From Mesostigma viride (taxonomy: Eukaryota > Streptophyta > Mesostigmatophyceae > Mesostigmatales > Mesostigmataceae), in contig RPFO01000015.1 in assembly GCA_009746045.1 (NCBI GenBank), forward strand, positions 2,966,932 to 3,030,931: a stretch of DNA of 64,000 nt, in the 5' to 3' direction. This document shows, one piece after another, positions 19,531-31,377 of the stretch. The translations under genes were made by a program, and so were the position numbers. Under the pieces are notes generated by a model, which saw only the letters and a list, made by a program, of their open reading frames with translations, was not told the origin of the DNA and searched no databases. Every line of letters begins with the position of its first letter. The first letter of the stretch is position 1.

Positions 19531-19628
19531 ACGCCGCGGAGGCGCTTCCCAGAGACCAGACTCCCGGGCGCCGTGGAGGCTGCTGACACAGGATTCCGGG
19601 TGCAGACGGGGAGTCCAGTGAGGGGGAT

Positions 19629-21410
19629 TTGGTCGACATGGATATACAAGACGATCCGGAGGTCCCAGAGCCGGAAGCAGGGGTAAGGACGCAGATAGCT
19701 CGTGGAGAGCCTGCGGTCCGAAGGGATGCACCAGGGGCCGGGGGCTCGAGAGATGGTGGCGGCAGACGGGGCCCTCCTCTAGTCGCGAGCGCCGGCAAGA
19801 AACCTCGTCAAGGCCTGGAGCACCGGACGCGCGTACGTTGGAGCTGGTAAAGGAGCTGCACGAGGAGACGTTCAATCCCCGGGTGTTCTTGCGTGACTAC
19901 GGTCGGGAGGGGGAAACCCTGGTGGAACGACGGCGGCGTCGCCGTAATCAAATGCCGTCGCACCTCCGCGCTGATTCTATCATGGCGCGGGTCGGCCCTG
20001 TGCAGATGGAGACTTTTCGAGGGTTCGTGCGGCGCAACGTGAGGTTCCGGATCGAGACCCGCACGGCTGCGCACAATGGTGTGGTGGTGGGACCGACTGG
20101 GAGACACATGAGCGGGAATGCGCCTGTCACGGGTGCATGAACACGCTGGAAGCGGGCTGGCATTCCCACGGCTCCTTCTCCTCTTACTTCCACCCCAGTG
20201 CGGCAGCTGCTGGAATACCACTTCCCCCGGTATCTTCCGCCAGGGGGCGCTACGGGGTGAAAAATGCCTGCGAGAAGGGCAGTATTCGTTGCGGCAGGCT
20301 CTGGATCGCATTGTGGCGATGGATGATGAGGACCAGGATGATGGGAGTGAGGGATATGACTCCAGTTCCGACGACGAGACCATCCTCCACACCCCCTCCC
20401 TCTCGTTCCCCTCCGCGGGATCCGCCGTCTCGGGGTTCCCAGGGGAGCGGCGGAAGAAGCCGTCCTGTGCCTCGTATGAGGCGCCACCGCCGGCGACGGG
20501 CTGGGGGCGACCTCAGGGCGCGAGACGCGGAGTCTTCCAAGGGCGACCGGATGGGGTGGGGGCAGCCAAGCCGCTCCTCGACGTGTTCCGGAGGGGCCGG
20601 CACGTCGTCGCTCGCCATCCCCGCCCTCCCGTTCGCGTTCCCGCTCGGACTCCGGGACTGATGTACGCCCCGCTCGCCAAGCGTCCCACCCCTCGCCGAC
20701 CAGCGGATCGGCTGGGAGCGCACGTGGGGGTCGGCGGTGGTTGGAGCAAGAGCGAGAGAATCGGCGACGGCGATCGGATCCGACAGAGACCGCGTGGCCA
20801 GGGCCGAACGGCCGGCTAGGGAGGAGCCGATTGATGAGGTTCCCGCTAGCAACCCGCCCGATGCGGGCCAAGAAGAGACTACCTTCCTTGTCTCCCTGGA
20901 ACCGCGCTCCCGAGCGGAGAGGTCCCACCGGAGCCCCACTTCCTGGTCTCCTTGGAGCCTCGTCCCGGCCTGCCCAGGACGGACCGTCGATGTCACGTCC
21001 TGCGGAGGGACCGAGTTTACCTAGTGCGTACGGATTGCCGCGGAGGGTCCTGGTGTGGCGGGTGTTATGGTGCCGGCGGAACCCGTGGTTACCCTTGAGA
21101 CTCTCGTGGCTGCGGTGCAATCAGGGCAGGGTCTCATGCAGCGGATGCTGGACCAGCTCGGGCGTCAGGGAGATCACTCAGTCGCCACCTCAGTAGGCTA
21201 CGAGGCCGCTTCCCGGGCAGCCTCACACGAGGAGTGGTCGCTGGGGGACTTCATGCGAACCATTCCGGGAAGGACCGTAAGACACGGTGGGCCGGGGCCT
21301 CGAACGGAGAAGCTGTGCGTAGTGTTCGAGGGACCCATGTTCCCGGTCCCTCCTGGTATGCACCTGCCCGCCCTTTGGTTTTTCAAGCGGGCCCTGGTGC
21401 GCGCGAACGG
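19629..21410 (+). pseudogene. Accessory ORF of element II, copy A (truncated, frame breaks)
   Basis: The region corresponds to 33333-35105 of copy C. It covers the acidic start (MDIQDDPEVPEPEAG), the basic helical segment RVFLRDYGREGETLVERRRR, the CACHGC-type block (here shifted) and the Arg/Ser-rich region, then stops at about 21410, before the C-terminal domain. Small indels increase towards the right edge. Sequence then jumps to a pol copy in mid-gag, which is not a natural gene order. Confidence 0.6.
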
Positions 21411-24400
21411 CCCTGACTGATGGCACACTGACGCTTTGGCTCAACGCGATCGATGCTAGCAAGGCGCGCTGCTTATTGTCAGTGAGGTGGGGGCACCTCA
21501 AGCTGACTGCCCTAAGCTCAGGGCAAGAACGCCGGTCCTGGAGCAGGAGAAGGACACCAGCGTTCGAGTATTCTCCGGCCCGGCCTTCCGGCAGGCGCAC
21601 TCCGACTCCTACCGGTCCTCGGGACCGACCCCCCGCAACCGGCGCAATTCTCGGCCATCGTGAGCTGCGCTCGCCATGCAGCACGCCAGACAGTCCCGAC
21701 GCAGTACCAGCCAGCCTCGACCACCTGCCGACAACCTACCAAGGGTGTTGTTGCGCCGCGGTCAACGAGGATGTAGGCGCGGCGCAGTCCTCCTCTCTCC
21801 GGCCAACGCAGGCCAGTGGCTGGCTAGACGTATGACGACGAGCGAGGGTGCTGACGAAGGAGGAGGAGGGGGGAAGAGGCGGGTTCGGGCGAGGCAGGCC
21901 CTCCCCGTCCACGCTCCTCGGCAGTTACAATAGTAAGCCGCTGGCCCATGGGCTTGGGCTCCCGGGGAGGGTGATAGAGTAGGAACCCAATCAGATGATA
22001 GCCCAGACGCGGAGTCAAATTAGAGTAGAGGTAGACCTCTTAATAACGTTTGGCCGCAGACGCCTCCACCAACCGCGGCGCGTGCATCTCAATGGAGATT
22101 CGCGGCATTTGTATTCTCTTTCAGCGGAGGTTCTGGTCCCTGCCCACCGTCCTTGATCCGTATTTGAAGGAGGAAACGATCATGGACGTGAAGTTCCCTG
22201 GGTCGACACCGGCGCCTCCACGTCCTTATTCAACGACGGCTCCCTGGTTGCGTCGGCTGGGCCTGGATACCTCCGGGCCTCAACACCACGGCCAGTAGGT
22301 ATGCTCACCTCACTGCCGACGGCGGCAAAGCACCAATCGCCGGGCTGTAGCAGACATCAAGGGTGTATGCAGGGCACGCCAGTGGATCCTCTCGTGGCGC
22401 ACTTATTGCCCGATTGGCGCTGCCGACATCATCATTGCGCTTCTACCCGTGGCAGCCTGGCTGAGACAAGCAGATGTGGACATCAGTGTGCCGCCGGCGG
22501 GTGGTCTTGTTTGCCTGAACGGCTGCCTTCCTGCGTGCCACGACAGCGAGTATAGGCGCACAGCGCCGCGGAGGTTCCCATAACATCACAACCGAGCGCT
22601 CGCGGCACGGGCCCCGCACCAGCGTCCCAAGATCCTGATCGTAGCAAGACGTTGGCGCGCCAAGCTTGCCTGAAGGGCAAGGATTACGCGATTGTCATCG
22701 CATAGAACTGGACAGCACTTTAAGGCTCTGCTACAGAGATTGGTGCTGCGGTTCACAACCGGACGAGCTTGGCGCGGATGGTTTCAAATGCCGTCCTGGA
22801 GAAGCGCACGCCCTGTTTCGCAGATCGCACTCCCCAGTTCTCGCCCAACCATCGCTTGTTACTCGTGTCCCAATCCTTCAGTGAGGCGGCTCCGGCGCCT
22901 ACGTGTCCTCCCCATGTACCCGCATGGGTACCCCAGTCCGAGCTGCGCTGGGCGTGCAAGAAGATTCTTCATCTCGACTGCCTCCGCACCGGGCTCATTG
23001 AACCCACGCAACAGCCCCTTCTGCCCGGGGCCGTGCTTGCTAGTTCCAAGCCAGGCAGGCCCAAGTGGGTCCCCCATTCTGGTTGACTGCACTACCGGCG
23101 AAGCTGACACGCCATCACCGTCACACGGTCCGCTATTCGCTCCTACCCGCGGCCCCATCTGACAGTACATCTTCAACTAGTCGACCAGGGCCCCGGCGAC
23201 GCTGTCTGCTTCACCCGTCATCGCTGTCGCGCTCGGCACGCGCGTTTTGGACTGCGCATCGCCGCCAGAACGGACTGCCAACAATGACGCGTCGCTCAGC
23301 GGCCTTCTTTCGCCCACTATCAGTTTCGGGTGGCGCAATGGGGCTGTGTAACGCGCGGCGTCCTTCCAGATGTGACATGATGACATCCCCGTCTGGTGAT
23401 GGGGTACAGGCCCCACCTGCCGAGGGCTCACCAGGACCTGGCGGACCCGCAAGCAACGGGAGCCGCGGCCAACTCTCCCCGCCACCGTACCATACCCAAC
23501 GTCCACCGTGCGCGTGGTATTTGGTACGACATACGCTGGCTGTACTCTAAGACGTTCGAGGAGGCACCTGGAGCAGTGGACGCCTCTGCAACAATCATGG
23601 AGTGAGCACCTCTCGGCGCGGCAACAGCCTAGCCGTGCGCGCCAGTCGCTCGCTGTCGCCGTTTTTAGGCGCACAACCCTCGTCCGCGGAATGGCATCGC
23701 CGACCGACCACTGAGAAATCGAGTCTGTCCAGCAATGGCCTGTCCTACGGACGTGAAAGGGGTACGCAGCTTTCGGTTGGCATCTTACTACCGCGGTATC
23801 GCGCGCGGTTCAGCCACCATCCGCCCCCCGTCAACGCTCTTCTCAAAAAGAGGTTACTCACGTTCCTTTGGCTGGCGTTGCCAACAGGCTTGTCGAGGCG
23901 CTCAAGCGCCACCTCACCACAGCGCCAGTCCTTATCCTGCCAGATACCCGGGCCCTTCCCTTTCGGGCTACGGCACGCCAGCGAAGGTGGCCGATCGGGG
24001 TGTTCTTCTCAGGGACCACGCAAGGCCTTTCAGCCGTCGAGTACATCCTCCACGAACAGATTGATTCGCGCGGAACGACATTAATCCAGCATTCCACAGC
24101 AGGACACTCCTGGCCAAGTCGCTCACCACAGCTGTCACACGTGCCGTTCCCACATCATCTCTTTGCGGCGCCCAGTTTCGGTGGCCATCATGAGCCAGGG
24201 GATCTGCCCGAACCCCCCATCGCCTGGCTGATCCACACGGAAACCACCGGCCGCGTCACCCACCTCCTGGTGCAGCCCAACTTGACGACCCGCCTCAGGC
24301 GCGGTGGATGAGCATTACCACGTGTCACAGTTCCCGCCATTCCAAGATCACAATATGTCAAGGCCGCGGACAATGTAGTGCCCGACCGCTCTTATCGCCG

Positions 24401-25985
24401 ACGGGTCAGATACGTTCTACGAGGACATGGACGTGCTGCATACACCTGTGTCCCCATGGCCGCCTCCGGTGGGAGCCTACGTGTGGAACCACGGTCCCCC
24501 CAGGCCCCCGCCACTTTTTCATCTTGGACACACCACCAATGGATGACCTGTCACCCCTCCCGGAGGCGACGGTCTCACCCGCACTGAGCCCACCGAGGGC
24601 GTGGACCACCCCCGGGGAGGGGACGGGTCGCCATCCGCAATCCGTCTGTTGTCCTTTTAATAGTCATTTTGTTTGTGGGTGCCGCCCCAGGAATCTTTTC
24701 AGCTTCACGTTTTCCGCTCGGCCCTCCCACGGTCTTCTCTTAGAATCGTCAACCAGGCTTGGCCACGGATTGTCTGGCAGAACCGGCGGCGTTGACAAGG
24801 CTTCTTGTTTCTACTCACTGTCCACGTCGACTTGAGATTCATGATTCAGCCGATTCACAGATCACGGAGGAAGCATTGCACTTTTGAAGCCTTATATCGG
24901 GCACGATTCCCCTATTCTGTCGAGATGGTGCCTTACTTTGCAAGTCCTTAGGAGGCGATAACTGTTCGTGAGTCCGCAGCCGGAGGACATTGACGGCTGT
25001 TATGTTCACTGAGCGTCTGTCGAGGGTGCACCGTACTTCTCTACCTGAAGCTCCACTGATTTCTCTCCTTCTCGGTAAGCGATCATCAGGGAGAAGACCA
25101 CCGGGTCGTCCCTCCCCCTAGTGTGTCACGTAGATGACCCATCTTTTCCTACTTGCTTGCATGGTATGAAGGACGGTTGGATTTTGTATCATCTAGGTAG
25201 GACTACGTATGTGCGCCGAGTTGCCATCCTTATCGTGTGTCCAGATCGTTTGGAACAGCTCCAGTGATCAATGCTGGTGTATTGGCTCCTCAGGCTCGTC
25301 CCCCTAAGACTGCTATGCCTGGATCCTCATGGTCTGCGTGGGATTCTATTATGATGGACATTCACGGTACCGTGGCAAGGAAGACGAAGAAACGGGCAAC
25401 AGCATGGTTTGGTGTTTGTGGACCCCCTGACGCGCATGTGTACACCTGGCCCGTGTCCGGTCGACCTCACAGCGGAGGCATGTGTATTGCCAAGATATAC
25501 CTGACGCACGTGTTCGGTCTTATGGGGCTTCAGGCAGTTCATCTCCGACCCGACAAGCTCTCACGGCCAATTCTGGCGCAGGAGGTTCTTCGAGCAACTG
25601 GGCACCAACGGTGTCGCTGGGCCACGGACCTATTCACAGCTCGGTCGTCGCACCCTGGTTGGAGCGCGTTGAACCGCACGGTGCAAGAGACCCATGCGAC
25701 ACTAACCGATAACCGGTCGGCGAGCAATTGGAAGAACTTCTGGGCTTGTGGAGTTTTTCTCTGAACAATGCCCCCCAGGCCGCCCATGGGATCAACCCCT
25801 TTTTTCCTACACTCCGGCCGCACCCTCTCACCACCGCTCGACTTGCTTGGGAGCCACGCAAACTGGAGAAGATCAAGTCAAGGCTGGATACCCTACAGGG
25901 ATCACCGATGTATGCTGCCAGCGGATGCACCAAGCGCATAACAGCGCGGTTCAGGGGGCATTATCGCGCCCAGCGGCACTGGCAG
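21411..25985 (+). other. Indel-riddled third copy of gag end-pol (copy B), likely assembly artefact
   Basis: The stretch parallels 14800-18912 of copy A from before the zinc knuckle through protease, RT, RNase H and most of integrase. It carries an insertion or deletion every few tens of bases, so no frame stays open for more than a short run. Copies A and C on either side are far closer to each other. Natural decay would bring substitutions at least as often as indels; here indels dominate, as in unpolished single-molecule reads. Both ends join at places with no biological meaning: mid-accessory ORF on the left, mid-leader on the right. Confidence 0.75.
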
Positions 25986-26251
25986 CGCGTGGTTCGAATG
26001 GAAGTTGCGGACGACAACCATTCGTTGTTTACATGTTGTGGGGGTGAATACCGTCTGGCTGTTGCCGACTGTGTTGACGGTGTTTACCTCCGTGTAATCG
26101 TTGTATAGCCCTTTTGCCGCGGAAGGCTGGGGGCGTGTGCTGTGCTACACTCCGTGCTCTCTCCTCGTTTGTTTAAGGTCACTGCATTAGAGGTAGCCTG
26201 GGTTTCCCCTTTCTCTCCTGCTTGCAAGCCGCTGCCAGACTATGATGTAAC
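25986..26251 (+). repeat. Second, partial copy of the element II leader
   Basis: Matches 12268-12528 closely from TGGTTCGAATGGAAG up to the ORF0 start. The LTR, the primer site and the four-copy motif are missing, so this is an internal restart of the element rather than a complete tandem copy. Confidence 0.8.
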
Positions 26252-26590
26252 ATGCCCCGACGTAAAATAAACAAGGGTGGACAGTCTGGATATCCTTACT
26301 ATGCAGTAGCTCACGACGGGGATAAGGGTAGACCTGCTATATTCTACAGCTGGAAGACTTGTGAGGAACACATTAAAGATAAGATATTGTCCCAAGGCTC
26401 TAGTGCTAAGTGGAAAGGGTTTGATAACATTACAGATGCAGATAGGTTTGTTAGGGAACACATGCCATTGCCTGAGGGGATGCACATCACACGTGAATGC
26501 TCCAAGCCACCCACGCTCAGCAGCCAGGGGGAGGGGACAGCAGTTACAGTTACCTTCTCTCAGCTGACCATTGGCCCTAGCAAACAGTAG
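26252..26590 (+). CDS. ORF0: hybrid-binding domain protein (copy C)
   Basis: A 112-residue copy of the ORF at 12529-12867 with only one or so residue difference (DNIT for DNIA) and a few silent changes. The frame is intact although neighbouring gag and pol copies are broken. The domain reading is as for copy A: YYAV strand, FYSWKTCEEHI, and a C-terminal helix DADRFVREHM. It starts 15 bases after a TGATGTAAC context shared with copy A. Confidence 0.7.
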   Translation: MPRRKINKGGQSGYPYYAVAHDGDKGRPAIFYSWKTCEEHIKDKILSQGSSAKWKGFDNITDADRFVREHMPLPEGMHITRECSKPPTLSSQGEGTAVTVTFSQLTIGPSKQ

Positions 26591-26719
26591 AGGATACTAT
26601 TACTAGGAAGTAATACTAGGTTCTATATCTATAGATCCATAGCACGTGGTTGCTCTTCTCTCTCTCTTCTTCTTCCTGGGGAGGTGATGCCTGCTGTGTA
26701 AGGTACCGGTACGAGCACC

Positions 26720-28982
26720 ATGCCAACACGGTACCAAACAAGGAACGCCAGAGAGACAGAAGACGAGCTTAGGGAGAGAGATTCAGATAATAGAGAGATA
26801 GAACCGGTAGACAACCACGAGCACGGTACAGAAGGGCTAGAGGTACCACCACAAGTAGAGACAGGTACAGGTGAGGTCATGGAGAGACCTGTGGAAGGCT
26901 CCCTACGATCCAGACCTAGCTCCCCACGGATGGGGACAATTAGACGCCTTGACAAGGCAGGAAGAGGATAGAAGTGACCCAGAGATACTCCAGGGAGACT
27001 CGCAGCAGCAGCAACACAGCAGCAACACAGCAGCAACAACAGCAGCAGCAGCGCAGCAGCAACAGCAGCAGCAGCAGCAGCAACGACAGCAGCAGCAGCA
27101 GCAGCAACGACCGCAGCAGCAGCAGCAGCAGCAACCACAGCAGCAGCAGCAACAGCAGCAACCCCGGATGCAGCAGCAACAACCCAGACGAGACCACAAT
27201 GGCTACCACCTGATCCAGAGCAGCAGAGAGACGATAATGAAGATACCCTGCACTACCGCCGTCAGCAGCCAGTCACCGGGCGGCCACGCATCCTTGGGCA
27301 GGTCGGGGGCGGCCCCAAGGACCTCCACCGGGCCCCCACACCGGGGCAGACGCAGAGTGTCCTTCGGCAGCACGTCCCTGTTACCCACGGCGCTATGGTA
27401 TTCGGACGAGGAAGGGGAGGTCCCAGGGGCAGATGGCGAGTTCGATGACCTGGAGGGACTAACGAGGCGGACGAGGGACTGTCACGCAGGGCCCGCCGTT
27501 GGTACTCATAGACCAGGACCAGCCCAGGGAGACCGGAGCAGTGTCACCACCGAGACGAGGAGACTCACACGCCAGTCCAGCGCCCGGCACCTCAACCGCA
27601 GCGTCACGGGTGCTTGACCGAAGCGCGGTCCCTCGCCTGCGCCGCGGCAACCTCAATTTCAGCAGGGTGGCACTGGATGACCCGGGGTACGAACACCCCT
27701 CGTCAGTACAGGTGCGCCGGACACACGGCACACCGGACAGATCCGGATCTCTCCCGCGGTCGCAGCCTCCAGCATTCGGCTCCATCTCCTACAGAGAGGT
27801 CGGGGGCCTAAGCTTAACACGGTAAAGGCCCCACCGATGCCTACCTTCAAGAATGTACCCAAGCTGCACGCGGATATGAAACCGCGAGAGGTCGACGAAT
27901 GGGGACGCATGTGGCAACAGCAGTATACCGTTTGGTGCAATCACAACAGCTGGGAACTGGCCACCTGCGATTTGATCCCACATGTGGTTAACACCTGCAT
28001 GGACCCCTCGGTGGTGAGCATCCTGAACTGTGAGAGCATCGCATCCCAGTCATACCCGCAAACCGTGGAGGAGCTGATGGACCGGGTGCGCCGCAAGCTG
28101 ATACCCCCAGACGCGGAGCTCCACGAGCGGATCGCTTTCGGCAAGCTGCGCCAGGGGACCACCCCATATCGCGAGTTTCTGTCCAAGTTTGAGTCCAGCG
28201 CCGCTTATCTAACCGACATGACCTGGTACGAGTACAAGATCAGATTCATCGAGGCGCTCAGCCCCGAGCTGCAGGACGAGGTATTCAAACACTACGCTGA
28301 GGTCCCCTGGAAGGAGTGGGACATCCTGAATATCCAGAGATACCTTCTGCAGGTGGCCGACGTGGTGTCTCGCGGGCGCGCACCCTCGGTGCGCCGTTTC
28401 TTCAGGTCAGCCACTGCAGGTCCGCGACGGGTGAACCAGATGTACTCTACGGAGCTCACCGGCGAGGAGGAGGAGGAGTACCCGACGACCCTGATGATGG
28501 CTACACTGACCTTGGCGTCAACGCGATCGATGCTAGCAAGGCGCGCTGCTTCATGTGCAGTGAGGTGGGGCACCTCAAGCGCGACTGCCCCAAGCTCCGG
28601 GGCAAGAACGCCGGTCGCGGGGCAGGAGAAGGGACACCCAGCGTTCGTTTCTCCGGCCCGGCCTTCGGCAGCCGCCCCGACTCCTCCGGCCCTCGGGACC
28701 GACCCCGCAACGCGGGTGAGCGTGCGGCTCGCCTGCAGCACGCCAGACAGGTCCCGACGCAGTACCAGCAGCCGCGACCACCCGCGAAACTCTACCAAGG
28801 GTGTGTTGCGCGCGGTCAACGAGATTGAGGCGCGGCGACAGTCCTCCTCTTCCGGCCAAACGCAGGCAGTGGCTGGCTATGAGTATGACGACGAGGAGGG
28901 TGCTGACGAAGAGGAGGAGGGGGGGGAAGAGGGCGGGTGGTCGGGCGAGGCGGCCTCCCGTCCCACCGCTCCTCGGGAGTAG
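26720..28982 (+). pseudogene. gag: Gag of element II, copy C (frame breaks in the poly-Q/linker half)
   Basis: The start (MPTRYQTRNARETEDELRE) matches copy A. One-base losses relative to copy A at about 26930, in the CAG runs at 27005-27060 and repeatedly to about 27830 break the N-terminal half. From 27837 the Gag core (MPTFKNVPKLHADMK onwards) is open and nearly the same as in copy A, until one missing C near 28480 shifts the zinc-knuckle part. The end, EAASRPTAPRE, is shared with element I and is probably the true Gag terminus. Breaks are concentrated next to copy B, suggesting poor consensus there. Confidence 0.75.
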
Positions 28983-31377
28983 TAGCCCTGCCCATGGGCT
29001 TGGGTCCCGGGGTAGGGGATAGGGTAGAAAAATCAGATGGTAGCCCAGACGCGGAGTCAATTAGAGTAGAGGTAGACGTCAATAACGTGGCCGCAGACGC
29101 GTCCACCCAACCGGCGGCGCGTGCATCTCAAGGAGATTCGCGGCATCTGTTTCTTTTCAGCGGAGGGTTACTGGTCCCTCCCACCGTCCTTGATCCGTAT
29201 TTGAAGGAGAAAACGATCATGGACGTGAAGTTCCTGGTCGACACCGGCGCCTCCACGTCCTTCATCAACGAGGCCCTGGTGCGTCGGCTGGGCCTGGTAC
29301 CTCGACCTCACACCACGGCAGTATATGTCACCTACTCCGACGGCCGGCGGCACCAATCGCCGGGCCTAGCAGACATCAAGGGTGTACTGCAGGGCACGCC
29401 GGTGGACCTGGTGGCGACTATTGCGCCGTTGGGCGCTGCCGACATCATCATTGGAGTGGACTGGCTGGACAAGCAGGATGTGGACATCAGTGTGCGCCGG
29501 CGGGTGGTTTGGTTTCCGGATGGTTCCTTCTGGTGCCCAGACAGCGAGTATAGGGCACAGGCCGCGGAGGTCCATAACATTACACACGAGCGCTCGGCGG
29601 ACGGGCCCCGACCAGCGTCCCAGATCCTGATGAGTAGCAAGACGCTGGCGCGCCAGCTCCGGAAGGGCAAGGAGTACGCGATGTATCGCATAGACCTGGA
29701 CAGCACTCAGGCTCTGCTTAACGAGATTGGTGCTGGGTTCACACCGGACGAGCTGGCGCGGTTCAATGCCGTCCTGGAGAAGCGCACTGCCCTGTTCGCA
29801 GATCGCACCCCCAGTTCCCTCCCAACCGATCGGTGTTACATCGTGTCCAGCTTCAGGAGGGTTCCGGGCCTACGTGTCTCCCATGTACCGCATGGGCCCA
29901 GTCGAGCTGGTGGAGCTCAAGAAGATCTCATTTCACTGCTCGACGCTGGGCTCATTGAACCCAGCAACAGCCCCTTCTCAGCGGGCGTGCTGCTCGTTCC
30001 CAAGCCAGGAGGCAAGTGGCGTCTGGTGACTGACTACCGGAAGCTGAACGCCATCACCGTCAAGTCCCGGTATCCTCTACCGCGGATCGACGACATCTTC
30101 AACCGTGTCCAGGGGGCGACGTGTTTCACCGTCATCGACTGTGCGGACGGGTTTTGGCAGCTGCGCATCGCGCCAGAAGACTGCCACAAGACCGCGTTCG
30201 CTACGCCCTTCGGCACTATCAGTTTCGGGTGGCGGCAATGGGGCTGTGTAACTCGCCTGCGTCCTTCCAGATGCTGATGAATGACATCCTCCGTCCGGTG
30301 ATGGGTACAGCCCACCTGCCGCAGGTCTCCCAGGACCTGGCGGACCCGCAGAAGGGAGCGCGCCCGCCCTGGACCTACAAGCGCACGTGCGCGCTGGCGT
30401 ATCTGGACGACATCCTGGTGTACTCCAAGACGTTCGAGGAGCACCTGGAGGATGTGGACGCCGTGCTGCAGATCATGGAGGATGAGCACCTTTCGGCGCG
30501 GAAAGCCAAGGTGCGCGCCGGTCGCTGCGTGCCGTTTCTAGGTCATACCCTGTCCGCGGACGGCATCGCGACCGACCCTGAGAAGATCGAGTCTGTCCAG
30601 CAATGGCCTGTCCCTACGGACGTGAAAGGGGTACGCAGCTTCCTGGGATTGGCATCTTACTACCGCCGGTTCATCCCGCGGTTCGCCACCATCGCCGCCC
30701 CGATCAATGCTCTTCTCAAAAAGGGTACTCCGTTCCTTTGGGCTGAGCAGTGCCAACAGGCTTTCGAGGCGCTCAAGCGCCACCTCACCACAGCGCCAGT
30801 CCTTATCCTGCCGGACCCGGCCCTTCCTTTCGTCGTGGCTACGGACGCCAGCAAGGTGGCCATCGGGGGTGTTCTCCTGCAGGACCACGGCAAGGGCCTT
30901 CAGCCCATCGAGTACATCTCACGAACGATGATTCCGGCGGAGCGGAATTATCCAGTGCATCAGCAGGAACTCCTGGCAGTCGTCTACAGCTGCCACACGT
31001 GGCGTCATCATCTCTTGGGGGCCCAGTTTTCGGTGGCCATCAGTGAGCAGGGGGATCTCGACCCCCATCGCCTGGTGATCCACACGGACCACCGGCCGCT
31101 CACCCACCTCCTGGTGCAGCCCAACTTGACGCCCCGCCAGGCGCGGTGGATGGAGTACCTGTCACAGTTCGCGCCGTTCAAGATCCAATATGTCAAGGGC
31201 GCGGACAATGTGTGCCCGACGCTCTCTCGCGACGGGCAGACTACTGGTTCTACGAGGACATGGACGTGCTGCATACCACCTGTGTCCCAGTGGCCGCCCC
31301 GGGGACCGCCTACGGTGTGGAACCACGGTCCCCCAGGCCCGCCACTTGTTTCATCTTGGGCACACCACAATGGATGA
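28937..31377 (+). pseudogene. pol: Pol copy C: protease, RT, RNase H (frame breaks)
   Basis: Protease with VDTGAS is intact at about 29240 and the frame runs into the start of RT. It shares with copy A the one-base losses at the CTCAAGAAGATCTC and GGCACTATC sites. The CGCCTGCG site is correct here, so RT from 30121 through YLDDILVYSKT, FLGHTLS, TDASKVAIGG and HTDHRPL is open. A base is missing in GACAATGTGTGCC (copy A has GACAATGTAGTGCC), which ends the RNase H frame early. The shared breaks were present before the copies were duplicated, or reflect the same consensus bias. Confidence 0.8.

Noticed and set aside
19948-21120. 390-residue minus-strand frame across the accessory ORF
   Set aside because: A shadow in GC-rich DNA; the plus-strand accessory frame is supported by conservation between two families.
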